From the NCBI GenBank assembly GCA_027489965.1, contig JAIXZA010000011.1:1-46448 (forward strand): a DNA stretch of 46,448 nucleotides, read 5' to 3'. The position numbers and the translations under genes are program-made. Positions 1-8,614 of the stretch are shown one piece after another. The notes beneath the pieces are model-generated. The model saw nothing but the letters and a program-made list of their open reading frames with translations, had not been told where the DNA came from and searched no databases. The DNA is from Verrucomicrobiaceae bacterium (GTDB lineage Bacteria; Verrucomicrobiota; Verrucomicrobiia; Verrucomicrobiales; Verrucomicrobiaceae). The stretch's first letter is position 1. Every line of letters starts with the position of its first letter.

Positions 1-117
1 AGATGACAGGACACCTATGATTCCAATGAGAATCATGACCTCCAAAATAGAAAAGGCACCATTTTGAGCCAAGGAGCTCAAACGATTCTTGCGCAGATGG
101 CTAAAGATAGAGTGCAT
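1..117 (-). CDS. Prepilin/pseudopilin N-terminus (partial, runs off window start)
   Basis: Reading the minus strand from the ATG at 117 gives 39 codons to the window edge. They encode a basic leader of about 20 residues and then a class III prepilin cleavage site, QNG|AFSILEVMILIG. This has the glycine at -1, the glutamate at +5 of the mature protein and the hydrophobic helix that type IV pilins and type II secretion pseudopilins share. Such proteins are cleaved by a PilD-type peptidase and assembled into a pilus or pseudopilus in the inner membrane. A stop codon (TAA, 138-136) lies in frame just upstream, so this ATG is the only good start. The gene diverges from a secretin gene, which supports a pilus or secretion role. 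Which of the two cannot be told from this fragment. Confidence 0.8.
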   Translation of the reverse strand, partial: MHSIFSHLRKNRLSSLAQNGAFSILEVMILIGIIGVLSS

Positions 118-315
118 ATCAATTTTGGTGAATAGTTAATTATATTGAAATTATGGTTAAATAGCAAATGATTAAACATGGAAAATATAAAAAATCATAT
201 AAAACGAACAAAGAAACGCGAATATTGAATGATTAAGCTGATATTTATTGAAATTATAAATTCCACTTGAGTTAATTGAATATTAAAGCTACAATTAATA
301 TAATTACCATTTCCC
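118..315. promoter_or_regulatory. AT-rich divergent promoter region
   Basis: This spacer separates the divergent prepilin and secretin genes. In 121-300 only 37 of 180 bases are G or C, far below the surrounding genes. The 12-mer TATTGAAATTAT occurs twice in direct orientation, at 143-154 and 246-257. Many TATAAT-like hexamers are possible, so no single promoter can be assigned. I infer that it holds both promoters and perhaps sites for a nucleoid-associated silencer or a specific regulator. Confidence 0.5.
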
Positions 316-2391
316 ATGCGAAATCAAGCTTTTCTCCTCCTCTTTGCAACAGCTGTCATGCTGAGCCCAGGCCGTCATTTGGTGGCACAGAATTTTGGTT
401 CAAACTACGGATCGACTATGCCGCAAAGCACACAGGCTTATGAGGCTGCTGCTGAAGGCCTGCGTCAGGCCCCTGCTGAACAATATGATTTCTCACAGGC
501 ACTGCTCGGTGATGTTCTGCGCTTTTTAGCGACCGATGCTGCGATTCCGTTTATTTCACTGCCACAAGATAGTCCAGAAGCATCAAAGCTAACCACCTTT
601 TCAATCAAGGCGAGTCCCTTTTCAGTACTAGAAACCATCTGTCAGGCCAATGGATTGTCTCTGATCTACGAAAACAACATTTGGTATTTCCGCCCCGCAG
701 ATGACCGTGAGCTTCTTGGCAAGTCCTACACTATTTTAAATAACTCGCTGGAACGTGTGGCTAAAGTTAGCAACAACTCTGGCCTAGGTGTCGCAGGAGG
801 AGCTGGCGGCGGTGCCGGTGGCGGCAACGGTGCAGGTGGCGGTGCCGGGGCTGGTGGTGGTGGCGGCGGACTAGACTTACAGGGCACACAAGAAACCTTC
901 ACGGTTCAACCAAGTGACATGATTGGTTCCATCCGTGATTTATTAGGATTACCCCCTGAGGGCGATCAAACGGGGGACGAAGCCTCGGGTGGCGGGCTGG
1001 CAGCTGGCGGCGGTGCGGCCGGTGCTCTGGGTGGAGCGTTAGATATAGCCAAAGCAATGAACTCCAACGAACTCAGCGCCTTCCGCAAGCCAAAAGTTAT
1101 CTGGATGAGTGACTCCAATACACTCTATGTCGTGGCAACACGTCTCCAGCATTTATGGGTCCAGGGTTATTTAGAAGCCTCTGATAAACCACAGACGCTC
1201 ATCGCTCTTGAAGTCAAGTTCATCGAAACCTCACGTGATCCAAAGCGCGAGTTTGGCGTGGACTGGACCGGCACTTTAGAAACCGGTAGCTTCAATAAGA
1301 TCAAAGATGTGACGACTGAAACGGACCCCAATGGTAGGGAACAAATTTCTGTAACGACAGAATCAGTCGCCACCAATGGCGGCTTCAGAACAGACCTTGG
1401 TAATCTGCTCACCCCAACCAATCTAAATTCAGCCAAGGGAGCCCTGGGCTGGCCTGCGCTGGGAATTATCAGCGCGCAGGACATCAATGTGAAACTCCGC
1501 GCTCTACTTCGTGATGATGAAACACAGACGACATCCTACCCACGCATGGTCACCATGAATAATCGCGAAGTAGCCATTCGTAGCGTCGTCAATCAGCCAG
1601 TTCTCGGAGGTAGCGCCTCAGCCACGGTCGGAGCAGGCGCCACAACTTCCCAATCCATCGCCTACTTACCAATCGGGACAGTTCTCAATATCCTACCCAA
1701 GCGAATGAATGGAGAAAAAATCCTTCTCAATATGTCGGTGACTGTCTCGAGTATTGTCGGAACAGAAACCATCGCAGGCAATCCGTATCCGGTAGCCTCC
1801 TCCCGTGTTTATTCAGCCCCAGTTGAAGTGGACTCAGGATACACCGTGGCAGTCGGAGGACTGGATGAAGCCCGTGAGCGCGAAGGTAAAGCTGGCGTTC
1901 CCTTCTTCCAAAGCATTCCCATTCTTGGTAAAGCCTTCCGTTATGACAGCAAGAGCAAGAACCACAAAAACCTCATGCTCTTCATCACACCAACGATCAT
2001 CGACCCAAGAGAAGGTGGCTTGCCAGCAGAACCGCAATCCGTCATTCCACAAAAGCCCGGACGCTTCTTGCCGAAAGCTCCCCAAGTGGACCCTGATTCA
2101 GGTGCCCTCATTGGTGGCCCCAAATCGTTGCCCAATGCCGTTTCCTTCTTGGAACGCGAGACCGACATCTTGCACCACACCATTTTTGAAGCCCGCATCA
2201 CCCCAGACGAATCACGGAAGCTTAAGGAGCTAAAGATCGCCATCGATCAACTGTATGCTCAGTGCGACGTTATGAGGGTGCAGTATCCAGGCGACTTACT
2301 CAGTGTCGATTCTCATCAGCAACGACTCAAGAAATTGCAGGCGCGCCATGCAGAACTTGCACGCCTGCTGTTTACCAAAAAGTACTTCTGA
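316..2391 (+). CDS. Secretin (type II secretion / type IV pilus outer-membrane channel family)
   Basis: This 691-residue protein has a signal peptide (about residues 1-24) and an STN-like N0 domain at roughly 56-127. A glycine-rich linker at about 155-186 and a second Gly/Ala stretch near 226-241 interrupt the periplasmic part. The C-terminal secretin domain spans about 290-565. It carries the family hallmarks VAVGGL and, near 526-562, VPFFQSIPILGKAFR followed by NLMLFITPTII. Secretins form multimeric gates in the outer membrane for pili or secreted substrates. An extra helical tail of about 120 residues follows the barrel domain. The divergent prepilin gene fits the same machine. The family is clear; the specific system is not. 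Confidence 0.9.
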   Translation: MRNQAFLLLFATAVMLSPGRHLVAQNFGSNYGSTMPQSTQAYEAAAEGLRQAPAEQYDFSQALLGDVLRFLATDAAIPFISLPQDSPEASKLTTFSIKASPFSVLETICQANGLSLIYENNIWYFRPADDRELLGKSYTILNNSLERVAKVSNNSGLGVAGGAGGGAGGGNGAGGGAGAGGGGGGLDLQGTQETFTVQPSDMIGSIRDLLGLPPEGDQTGDEASGGGLAAGGGAAGALGGALDIAKAMNSNELSAFRKPKVIWMSDSNTLYVVATRLQHLWVQGYLEASDKPQTLIALEVKFIETSRDPKREFGVDWTGTLETGSFNKIKDVTTETDPNGREQISVTTESVATNGGFRTDLGNLLTPTNLNSAKGALGWPALGIISAQDINVKLRALLRDDETQTTSYPRMVTMNNREVAIRSVVNQPVLGGSASATVGAGATTSQSIAYLPIGTVLNILPKRMNGEKILLNMSVTVSSIVGTETIAGNPYPVASSRVYSAPVEVDSGYTVAVGGLDEAREREGKAGVPFFQSIPILGKAFRYDSKSKNHKNLMLFITPTIIDPREGGLPAEPQSVIPQKPGRFLPKAPQVDPDSGALIGGPKSLPNAVSFLERETDILHHTIFEARITPDESRKLKELKIAIDQLYAQCDVMRVQYPGDLLSVDSHQQRLKKLQARHAELARLLFTKKYF

Positions 2392-2445
2392 GTCGAACGT
2401 CATCGTCTTTGAGTCAAGGTTCGCTAATACGAAACCAGGGGATCC

Positions 2446-3747
2446 ATGCGCCCATCTACCCGCCAGCGACCTACAGCAACATCTCGTGTTTTAACACGTT
2501 GGCGGGGCATGGGAGCTATCCTTGCTGTTAGCTTTTACAGCCTTTTTTTTGCCGCCCATCTCAAATTTCAAAACACTCCTATCTATGTTCGTGACGGGAT
2601 CATATTTGGAGCTGAAACGCAGAGTGTCTTCAATGATTTATCATCCGACAGGACAGCTAATCACGATAAGATCAGCCCTCTACATCCTGCCTTCACGATT
2701 CTTCATCAGCCTATAGCGCGGCTGTGCATTCATTTCTGGCAATCACTAGGCCAGGATCAGAGCAGTGCACGAAAGCATGCTGTTGCCATGTTGACAAGCA
2801 TAGCTGGTGCGCTTGCCGTCGTGATGATCTACCATACGCTTCTATGGACCGGCACCCCAACGATACGTGCCATTCTCCTAGCCATGTGTTTTGGTGCCAG
2901 CACATGTACTTGGGTGCTGACTCCTTTACCCCAAACTTGGACATTTGCTGGGCTCGGTGTGACTGCACTTATTGCGGTGACTGCACGTGGTTCCTTAGTA
3001 AGATGTGCCTGGTTTGTGCTTGCTGCCACATATGCCATCAGCACCTTTGTGGGCAGTATCATCCCCTGCCTCTTAATGGCGCTAGTGCGCTGCGCACAAG
3101 ATCGCGATCAAACGGGCAGTTTCGCTCTACGTCCACTTATCATGGTGTTTGCAGCCATCACACTCAGCTTCAGTTTGGCTAACATACAGCGGATGATCTA
3201 CCCTACTTCCACAGCTTTACCAACCAGTTTAGCTAGCTGGTGCTCATTCAGCAAAAGGTGGCAGTCATCACGCGATACACAGGCAGTTGTTGCTAGAGAG
3301 GTGTTCGTATCCAATGTCGTAGCCCCAGCCCAAGTGACAACACAAACAGACGCCAGCAGAAAAAAAGTCGTCGTCGGAGAGACTCAATGGTCTGCTTTAG
3401 ACCTACGCAGAGGGCTGACTGGTGCTTGGCTCCTCATTCTGGCTCTGGCTTTCGCAGGTCTTGTTTGGCGGGCACAGGTGGAACCGTTCACCCTTGGTGT
3501 CTTTGCGATGCTCATGTGGAGCATCGCTGCACTGGAATGGTATGGTAGCCGAGATACCATTCTTCTCCATGCCTGCTTATGGACAGGGAACGTCATTGTC
3601 GCTGTTGGCCTTGGGCTTGAGCGGGCAATGGATCATTGGAAATCGCTATCTTTGCCCATCACTTTTTTCATTGCCATCTTTCTCAGCGCACTCATCACTC
3701 GCAACTGGATCTTTCTTCAGGAAATAGCGTTGATGCCAGTCAGATAG
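2446..3747 (+). CDS. Polytopic membrane protein, possibly GT-C glycosyltransferase-like
   Basis: The 433-residue product has about nine to ten hydrophobic segments. The first large extracytoplasmic loop contains GAETQSVFNDL and then HDKISPLHPAF, an acidic motif followed by a histidine-proline segment as in GT-C fold transferases. A hydrophilic stretch at about 270-320 divides the membrane part. I do not recognise the family with confidence. It starts 54 bp after the secretin stop on the same strand and may be co-transcribed. A role in polymer or glycoprotein assembly is only a guess. Confidence 0.6.
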   Translation: MRPSTRQRPTATSRVLTRWRGMGAILAVSFYSLFFAAHLKFQNTPIYVRDGIIFGAETQSVFNDLSSDRTANHDKISPLHPAFTILHQPIARLCIHFWQSLGQDQSSARKHAVAMLTSIAGALAVVMIYHTLLWTGTPTIRAILLAMCFGASTCTWVLTPLPQTWTFAGLGVTALIAVTARGSLVRCAWFVLAATYAISTFVGSIIPCLLMALVRCAQDRDQTGSFALRPLIMVFAAITLSFSLANIQRMIYPTSTALPTSLASWCSFSKRWQSSRDTQAVVAREVFVSNVVAPAQVTTQTDASRKKVVVGETQWSALDLRRGLTGAWLLILALAFAGLVWRAQVEPFTLGVFAMLMWSIAALEWYGSRDTILLHACLWTGNVIVAVGLGLERAMDHWKSLSLPITFFIAIFLSALITRNWIFLQEIALMPVR

Positions 3748-3755
3748 CTACCGCC

Positions 3756-4865
3756 TCATTCAGTCACAGGCTCGGCCACAGCCTCAGCCTTTGGCGCCCG
3801 CTTCATGGATGATCCGACCATCAAAGACGACACTCCAGGACGCCATTGATAACCTACCCCAAAAGGTAGATCTCCCGGCTTTTCCGCAGCAAAAGCAGCA
3901 CGTAAATCAGCCTGCTCGTGTTGTTTAAACAAATCAATAGGACCCGCATAATGACCATACAAAGTGGTCATCCAATCCGACTGTTTAAAATACTGAAACG
4001 GAATCCCACTATCATCCTGAATCATATGCCGCGTCTTGTTTAACAAAAAGTCACGCACAGTGGTAAACTCATTCAGATGCATCAAATAAGAAGCCGCTTT
4101 CGCAAAGCCATTACCCACCCCTTGCTTGTCACAAAACTGCATGAATCCTGGATTATCCTTGATACCCCAATTCGATAGATCTGTGGTGAAATAATAGAGC
4201 GTTTGAGTTTTACCCGTTGTTCCAAGGAAGGTGATTCGCACCCCTGGAGTTTTGGATCTCTCTTGAGTCAGTTCGCCTGTCGCGCTAAGTCCTAGAAGCT
4301 TCACTTCTTCAATACGACATCCCATGCGCGACAAGAAAACATAAAGCACTGGTAGCGTACCACTGAGTTGAGTCTGCGTCAGATCGGTCTTCATATCTGC
4401 GGTAATAAAGAAGCTAAAGCTGAGAATCGCATTCAGAGCTGTCCGCATATTTTTCAGGGCTGCAGAACGTGCCTCAGAACTCAGCGCCGTCACATCAGGA
4501 ATCATACCCACGGGCTCACGCCCACATAAGATGTAAGTGGAGGCATTGGGATAGAATGCATTCGCATAAAGAAAATCCGGCCCGCTAAACATGTAAAAAA
4601 GTGGACTCGGGTCGCTGTAAATAGAGGCCAAAGAACTCGGCACCCAGGTACGAATCTGAGAAAGTTGCCGCTCCTCTAAATCAGACCAGGCGCGGTGAAA
4701 TTCAGCCGCATGATCCTGCCAAGTCTGCTCTCGAGCCAAAGGCTCCAAGGCAGAGCCGTCCACATTTAACCCAGCCAAAAAACGCGCCTGCTCATCCGCC
4801 GAAGGGGCCGCCTGTGCGTGGGCCAAGACCAATAAGACGATCAGAACGTGAAAAAGCAGCTTCAT
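3756..4865 (-). CDS. Secreted protein of unknown function
   Basis: From the ATG at 4865 the protein has 369 residues and opens with a clear signal peptide, MKLLFHVLIVLLVLAHAQAA. The longer frame to 4919 adds 18 residues that would spoil the signal peptide, so the inner start is preferred. The mature part has no motif I recognise. It contains FYMFSGPDFLYANAFYP and a segment about GREPVG that resembles uncharacterised secreted proteins of this phylum. The C-terminus is basic, then ends in an Ala/Glu/Val tail. The gene converges with the membrane protein gene, with only 8 bp between their ends. Periplasmic or outer-membrane location is inferred. Confidence 0.65.
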   Translation of the reverse strand: MKLLFHVLIVLLVLAHAQAAPSADEQARFLAGLNVDGSALEPLAREQTWQDHAAEFHRAWSDLEERQLSQIRTWVPSSLASIYSDPSPLFYMFSGPDFLYANAFYPNASTYILCGREPVGMIPDVTALSSEARSAALKNMRTALNAILSFSFFITADMKTDLTQTQLSGTLPVLYVFLSRMGCRIEEVKLLGLSATGELTQERSKTPGVRITFLGTTGKTQTLYYFTTDLSNWGIKDNPGFMQFCDKQGVGNGFAKAASYLMHLNEFTTVRDFLLNKTRHMIQDDSGIPFQYFKQSDWMTTLYGHYAGPIDLFKQHEQADLRAAFAAEKPGDLPFGVGYQWRPGVSSLMVGSSMKRAPKAEAVAEPVTE

Positions 4866-5038
4866 ATGAAAACAAGAGAACAAGACCCAAACAACTACCC
4901 AGAAAGTTCCTAATGCCAATCACCGATTCGGATTCTAAATTCAAAAAAGACGTCCAATGAGCCGCTCAAACAAGCAGACACGTCTTGATCTAATCTGCCA
5001 GGATGATATGGACTGCCCTGCCCCGAATCCACCTTTCC

Positions 5039-5308
5039 ATGCCTGAAGAAACAACCGACACCGTAGAGCGCAATCTCGGCTCCCAGCCATTAGACGCCCT
5101 GATAACCGAGCACTCACTCGACAATCATGACATCGTCGCGGCCTGTGAAGAACCTCTGACGCACAAAGCCGTGCAACGCGGACGCAAAGGTCGAAGACTC
5201 ACCACTCATATGCAGCGCCGTATCACGGCAGCGATGAATAAGACCATGAAGCTTCAAGGAAAAGCCTTGGAGAGCGAGTGGAAGGTCAGTGACCTTTTCA
5301 CCTATTGA
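5039..5308 (+). CDS. Small helix-turn-helix-like protein
   Basis: This reads as 89 residues from the ATG at 5039; an in-frame ATG at 5003 would add 12 residues. The region LDNHDIVAACEEPLTHKAVQ followed by RGRKGRRLTTHMQRRITAAM has the order of an XRE/Cro-type HTH: helix, turn, recognition helix, then a basic Gly-Arg-Arg turn and a final helix. It lacks any second domain. I recall similar short proteins in Verrucomicrobiota but cannot name a characterised member. A DNA-binding role is inferred from the pattern only. It is convergent with recR, with 5 bp between them. Confidence 0.55.
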   Translation: MPEETTDTVERNLGSQPLDALITEHSLDNHDIVAACEEPLTHKAVQRGRKGRRLTTHMQRRITAAMNKTMKLQGKALESEWKVSDLFTY

Positions 5309-5313
5309 GATCC

Positions 5314-5919
5314 TCACACTTTCCGGCGACCCTGCAGAGCCTGATACAAAGTCAGCTCATCCACATGATCCAAGCCACCGCCAGCAGGCATGCCCTGGGC
5401 TAGGCGGGAAACCGTAAGCCCCTCAGAGCGTAGTAGGTCGTTAAGGTAGCTCGCCGTTGCTTCACCTTCGACATCGGAACCCACGGCAAGGATCACCTCC
5501 TCCACATGCAGGGTCTTTACCCGCGCCAGCAGGGGTTCGATCCGCAGATCATCAGGCGTCACATTGTCCAAAGGCGAAAGTTTACCGCCTAAAACGTGAT
5601 ATAACCCCTGAAAAGCGCCTGAACGCTCCAGCCGTAACACATCCGCAGCCTGCTCCACCACACAGATGATTTTTTGCTGGCGTTTGGGGCTCTGACAAAG
5701 CGCACAATCCGTTTCTTTTTCGATAAAAAAACCACACTGATCACAGGCATGAACGCGGGCCACCAGATCGCCTAAAGCATCCATCAGCGGCTCCACGCGT
5801 CCGCCATCCTGGAGCAACCAGAGCACCAGTCTCTCAGCACTGCGGGGGCCCAGTCCGGGCAGCGACTTGATCTGAGCGATCAATCGTTGCAGCGGCGGCG
5901 GGTAATCAAGTGCGGGCAT
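5314..5919 (-). CDS. recR: Recombination mediator protein RecR
   Basis: At 201 residues this matches the usual RecR length. The N-terminal helix-hairpin-helix reads IKSLPGLGPRSAERL. The zinc finger cysteines are C59, C62, C72 and C75 in CDQCGFF and CALC. A Toprim domain follows, with VVEQAADVLRLE and the GSDVEGEATA segment, and the C-terminal Walker-B-like part contains SRLAQGMPAGGGLDHVDE. RecR acts with RecO to load RecA on single-stranded DNA at gaps. hisI lies 14 bp upstream on the same strand, so the two are probably co-transcribed. Confidence 0.96.
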   Translation of the reverse strand: MPALDYPPPLQRLIAQIKSLPGLGPRSAERLVLWLLQDGGRVEPLMDALGDLVARVHACDQCGFFIEKETDCALCQSPKRQQKIICVVEQAADVLRLERSGAFQGLYHVLGGKLSPLDNVTPDDLRIEPLLARVKTLHVEEVILAVGSDVEGEATASYLNDLLRSEGLTVSRLAQGMPAGGGLDHVDELTLYQALQGRRKV

Positions 5920-5933
5920 CAGCGTGTTATCAT

Positions 5934-6350
5934 TTACTTTTCCAGCGTGACCAGACCGCCTTCAGCAGGCGTGATCACTTTGCGGTAAAAACAGTTCGAG
6001 CGCTTCGTGTGACAGCAGCCGCCGCCATGTTGTTTCACCTTCAGGATCAGCGCGTCTTGATCACAATCTGTGCGGATTTCTAAAATTTCCTGAAACTCGC
6101 CACTGCTGGCGCCTTTGTGCCACAGAGTTTTCCGACTGCGACTGTAATACACGGCCTGCCCTAGCTGCAAGGTCATGCGCAGAGACTCCTCATTCATGTA
6201 GGCCAGCATCAGCGGCTCATTCGTCTCAGAATCGATCGCCATTGCGGCGATCAGACCGTGCTCATCAAATTTAGGCGCAAAAACGAGATCTTCTTCGATG
6301 GCATGCTTCGATTCACGGCTGCCGAATTGATAGGCTGAGAGGGGTGTCAT
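5934..6350 (-). CDS. hisI: Phosphoribosyl-AMP cyclohydrolase
   Basis: The 138-residue protein contains the HisI signature YYSRSRKTLWHKGASSGEFQ (from Y68) and the metal-binding segment DCDQDA (D95, D97, D99). The C-terminal zinc cysteines lie in HGGGCCHT. It hydrolyses phosphoribosyl-AMP to ProFAR, the third step of histidine synthesis, in the cytoplasm. It is the mono-functional form without a HisE domain. No other his gene is in the window. It diverges from tmk across 123 bp that must hold both promoters. Confidence 0.96.
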   Translation of the reverse strand: MTPLSAYQFGSRESKHAIEEDLVFAPKFDEHGLIAAMAIDSETNEPLMLAYMNEESLRMTLQLGQAVYYSRSRKTLWHKGASSGEFQEILEIRTDCDQDALILKVKQHGGGCCHTKRSNCFYRKVITPAEGGLVTLEK

Positions 6351-6473
6351 GGGGAATGTTCAGATAAACGCGCCAGCTCACTTTGCCAAAACGAAAATGC
6401 TTTTGTTCGACATCGGGCACCCACACGCTAAAAAGTCCGCTAACTTCACCCTCTGCCCAGCACGTCCAGCCCC

Positions 6474-7115
6474 ATGACTCCCCTACCCGGCTTCCTCCTC
6501 TCCTTTGAAGGCTCCGAAGGCTGTGGCAAGTCCACCCAGATCACCCTGCTGGCTGCCCATCTAAAGGCCCAGGGTCAAACCGTAGAAGTCATGCGCGAAC
6601 CAGGCGGCACCGCCATCGGTGAGCAGATCCGCCACCTACTCCAGCATTCTAAAGAAGGCCAAACGCTCACGCCGGAAGCCGAACTGCTTCTTTTTGCCGC
6701 CAGCCGCGCGCAGTTGGTGCGGGAAAAGGTCCGTCCCTTGCTAGACGCTGGCGTCTTTGTCATCCTCGACCGCTTTTTAGATTCCACCACCGTTTATCAG
6801 GGCATCGCCCGCGGCTTACCCTTGGCTAGCGTTCAGGCCATCAATGCCTTTGCCGTTGGAGACACCCTGCCTCATCTCACAGTGTTGCTGGATCTTGATA
6901 CAGAGACCGCCTGGAGCCGTATCCATGCCACTGGCCGCGAGCTTGACCGCATGGAGAATCAACCCCGCGCCTTCTTTGAAAAAGTCCGCCGGGGCTATCT
7001 CCAGCAGGCAAAGGTCGAGCCAGAGCGCATCGCTATTGTCGATGCCGACCGAAGTCCAGAAGCCATTCACGCCAGTCTTTTAACCTTGATCGAAACCCGC
7101 CGACATGCCATTTAA
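6474..7115 (+). CDS. tmk: Thymidylate kinase
   Basis: The 213-residue protein has the P-loop EGSEGCGKST (residues 12-21), the substrate-binding REPGGTAIGE (41-50) and the DR motif in VILDRFLDST (D99, R100). It phosphorylates dTMP to dTDP for DNA synthesis. The lid region near 150 reads IHATGRELDRME. Its last 11 bases overlap the start of the downstream holB gene, an arrangement common for tmk-holB pairs and consistent with translational coupling. Confidence 0.96.
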   Translation: MTPLPGFLLSFEGSEGCGKSTQITLLAAHLKAQGQTVEVMREPGGTAIGEQIRHLLQHSKEGQTLTPEAELLLFAASRAQLVREKVRPLLDAGVFVILDRFLDSTTVYQGIARGLPLASVQAINAFAVGDTLPHLTVLLDLDTETAWSRIHATGRELDRMENQPRAFFEKVRRGYLQQAKVEPERIAIVDADRSPEAIHASLLTLIETRRHAI

Positions 7116-8100
7116 AACCGATCACGCCCTGTCTCTCCTTAAACGCGCCCAGCAGCTCGGTCGTCTGGGTCATGCCTACATGATCACCGGTCCACGCGGC
7201 ACCGATTTAGAAGGCTTTGCCACAAAAGTACTCAGCCTTATCAGCCCTGCCAGACACTCGACTCTGGAAGATTGGGCTCAGGAAGGAGCCGTCATCTTGC
7301 GCCCTCAAAGTAAATCACGCCGCATCACCATCGGCGATGATGCCAGTGAAGTCGGCACCATCCGCTATCTCGAGCGCATGATCCACCGCACCACGGGGCC
7401 CAGCGGATTTAAACTTGGCATCATCGTCGATGCCGAACGCATGAATGTGCAGGCACAGAATGCCTTTTTAAAAACACTCGAAGAGCCACCTGACCGCACT
7501 CTACTCCTGCTCCTGACCTCACAGCCCGGCCAGCTCCTGACGACGATCCTCTCACGCGTCATCGAGATCCCGCTCCTGCCGCCGGCCGAGGCACGGAAGT
7601 TTGATGGACATGAGCAAAAGCTCCTGACCGTTCTCCAGCAACTCGCCACCCGCGCCAGCGGCAGTATCTCAGCCGCCTTGGCCCTGAAGGCAGACTTTCA
7701 GGCCATTATCGATGCCCTTTACGATGAGATCAAAGAGGAGCAGGAAGCGGAGTTTGAGAAAGAGCAGGACCACTACAAACAAACCACAGACGGCTCATGG
7801 CTCAAACAGCGTGAAGAAGAAGTCACCGCTCAGATCGAAGCCGCCTACCTCCAGCGTCGGGACGCCCTCATGGACCTCATGCTAGCTTGGATGGGCGACA
7901 TCGCCCGTCAGCAGGTGGGCGCGGAACATCTCGATCTCAGCCAATATCGGGAAGCTACCGCACAGCTAGCCCAACGTTGGTCCCCTGAAGACACCGCCAA
8001 GCGCATCCGCTACCTCCGTCAGCTCGACCAGCATCTACACACCAACGTCAATGAAGGCCTGGCTCTCGAAGTCGCTTTCATTCAGGCCTTTGGGCGTTGA
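7105..8100 (+). CDS. holB: DNA polymerase III delta-prime-like subunit
   Basis: This 331-residue AAA+ protein has the clamp-loader delta-prime pattern. GHAYMITGPRG stands where a P-loop would be but lacks the GKT of an active ATPase. The segment NVQAQNAFLKTLEEPP (about 112-127) is highly characteristic. The arginine-finger motif SRC is present as SRV. Delta-prime works in the clamp loader that places the beta clamp on DNA. The usual zinc-finger cysteines are absent. An acidic, coiled-coil-like insert lies around 205-250 (DEIKEEQEAEFEKEQ). It overlaps tmk by 11 bp. Confidence 0.9.
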   Translation: MPFKTDHALSLLKRAQQLGRLGHAYMITGPRGTDLEGFATKVLSLISPARHSTLEDWAQEGAVILRPQSKSRRITIGDDASEVGTIRYLERMIHRTTGPSGFKLGIIVDAERMNVQAQNAFLKTLEEPPDRTLLLLLTSQPGQLLTTILSRVIEIPLLPPAEARKFDGHEQKLLTVLQQLATRASGSISAALALKADFQAIIDALYDEIKEEQEAEFEKEQDHYKQTTDGSWLKQREEEVTAQIEAAYLQRRDALMDLMLAWMGDIARQQVGAEHLDLSQYREATAQLAQRWSPEDTAKRIRYLRQLDQHLHTNVNEGLALEVAFIQAFGR

Positions 8101-8119
8101 TTCAAACAGCAGACGCTTC

Positions 8120-8141
8120 ACTTGGCAAGCTCTCGCCAAGT
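8120..8141 (+). terminator. Hairpin after holB, weak terminator candidate
   Basis: ACTTGGC (8120-8126) and GCCAAGT (8135-8141) form a 7-bp stem with an 8-base loop, 20 bp after the holB stop. No strong T-tract follows, only TTCATTG, so intrinsic termination is doubtful. Confidence 0.3.
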
Positions 8142-8236
8142 TCATTGCCCCCGCACTTTGGAGACATTTCCTGCGTGCATGAACTCAATAGCAAACTGAC
8201 TGAATAACCTGGGAAAGGGACCGTCTTATTGATGCC

Positions 8237-8476
8237 ATGAAAAAGCATCTTCAGAACACCATCTTCGCCCTTCTTCTCCTGAGCTTTGGCTCTAGTTGCA
8301 CCACCGCCTATGATCAATACGGCCGACCACGCCAGGTCGTAGAACCAGGCGCTGCCTTAATCGGTGCCGCTGCGGTCGGTCTCATTGCCTACAGCCTCGC
8401 CAATAACAACAATGGTCGCCATTATCAACGCAATCACCACCATTCCGGCTATTACAACCGAAACCAGTGCTATTAA
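8237..8476 (+). CDS. Small lipoprotein-like protein
   Basis: The 79-residue product begins with a signal sequence ending in LLLSFGSSC, so cysteine 21 may be lipidated, although the -3 to -1 residues (GSS) are not an ideal lipobox. A short Ala/Gly hydrophobic segment (ALIGAAAVGLIAYSLA) suggests one membrane-associated helix. The tail is rich in Asn, His and Tyr. It resembles the larger glycine-zipper lipoprotein at 10157 in style. No function can be assigned. Confidence 0.6.
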   Translation: MKKHLQNTIFALLLLSFGSSCTTAYDQYGRPRQVVEPGAALIGAAAVGLIAYSLANNNNGRHYQRNHHHSGYYNRNQCY

Positions 8477-8556
8477 TTGACAACCACGTTTTGAGTCAAA
8501 TCCTCGGAAAAGGGTCTTTTGCGCCCCCAGAGGCAAAAAAGTCGAGGTTTCTCTGC
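8477..8556 (+). other. Intergenic nested hairpin upstream of nuoF
   Basis: Between the small lipoprotein and nuoF, CCTCG (8502-8506) can pair with CGAGG (8543-8547), enclosing TTTTGC (8517-8522) and GCAAAA (8533-8538). This may be the terminator region of the lipoprotein gene. It is a weak prediction made by eye. Confidence 0.3.
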
Positions 8557-8574
8557 TTGTGAAATTTTTCACAA
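8557..8574. promoter_or_regulatory. CRP/FNR-family-like operator palindrome
   Basis: The sequence TTGTGAAATTTTTCACAA is a perfect palindrome with 8-bp arms and a 2-bp centre. It contains TGTGA-N6-TCACA, the core of the classical CRP consensus. It lies 40 bp before the nuoF ATG at 8615. That it binds a CRP/FNR-family protein in this organism is inferred, since no such regulator gene is in the window. Confidence 0.5.
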
Positions 8575-8580
8575 AGCCAC

Positions 8581-8608
8581 TTGCCCGTCTCTATCGTAGT
8601 TGGATACT
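8581..8608 (+). promoter_or_regulatory. Possible sigma-70 promoter of nuoF
   Basis: TTGCCC (8581-8586) and GATACT (8603-8608) are separated by 16 bp. A start site seven bases downstream would fall at the ATG at 8615, giving a leaderless transcript. No Shine-Dalgarno sequence is visible before that ATG. The matches to the -35 and -10 consensus are only partial. Confidence 0.35.
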
Positions 8609-8614
8609 AAAACC

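Noticed and set aside
8600..8614. TTG start for nuoF
   Set aside because: It adds only MDTKT before the ATG at 8615. The ATG fits the family start better, though TTG cannot be excluded.
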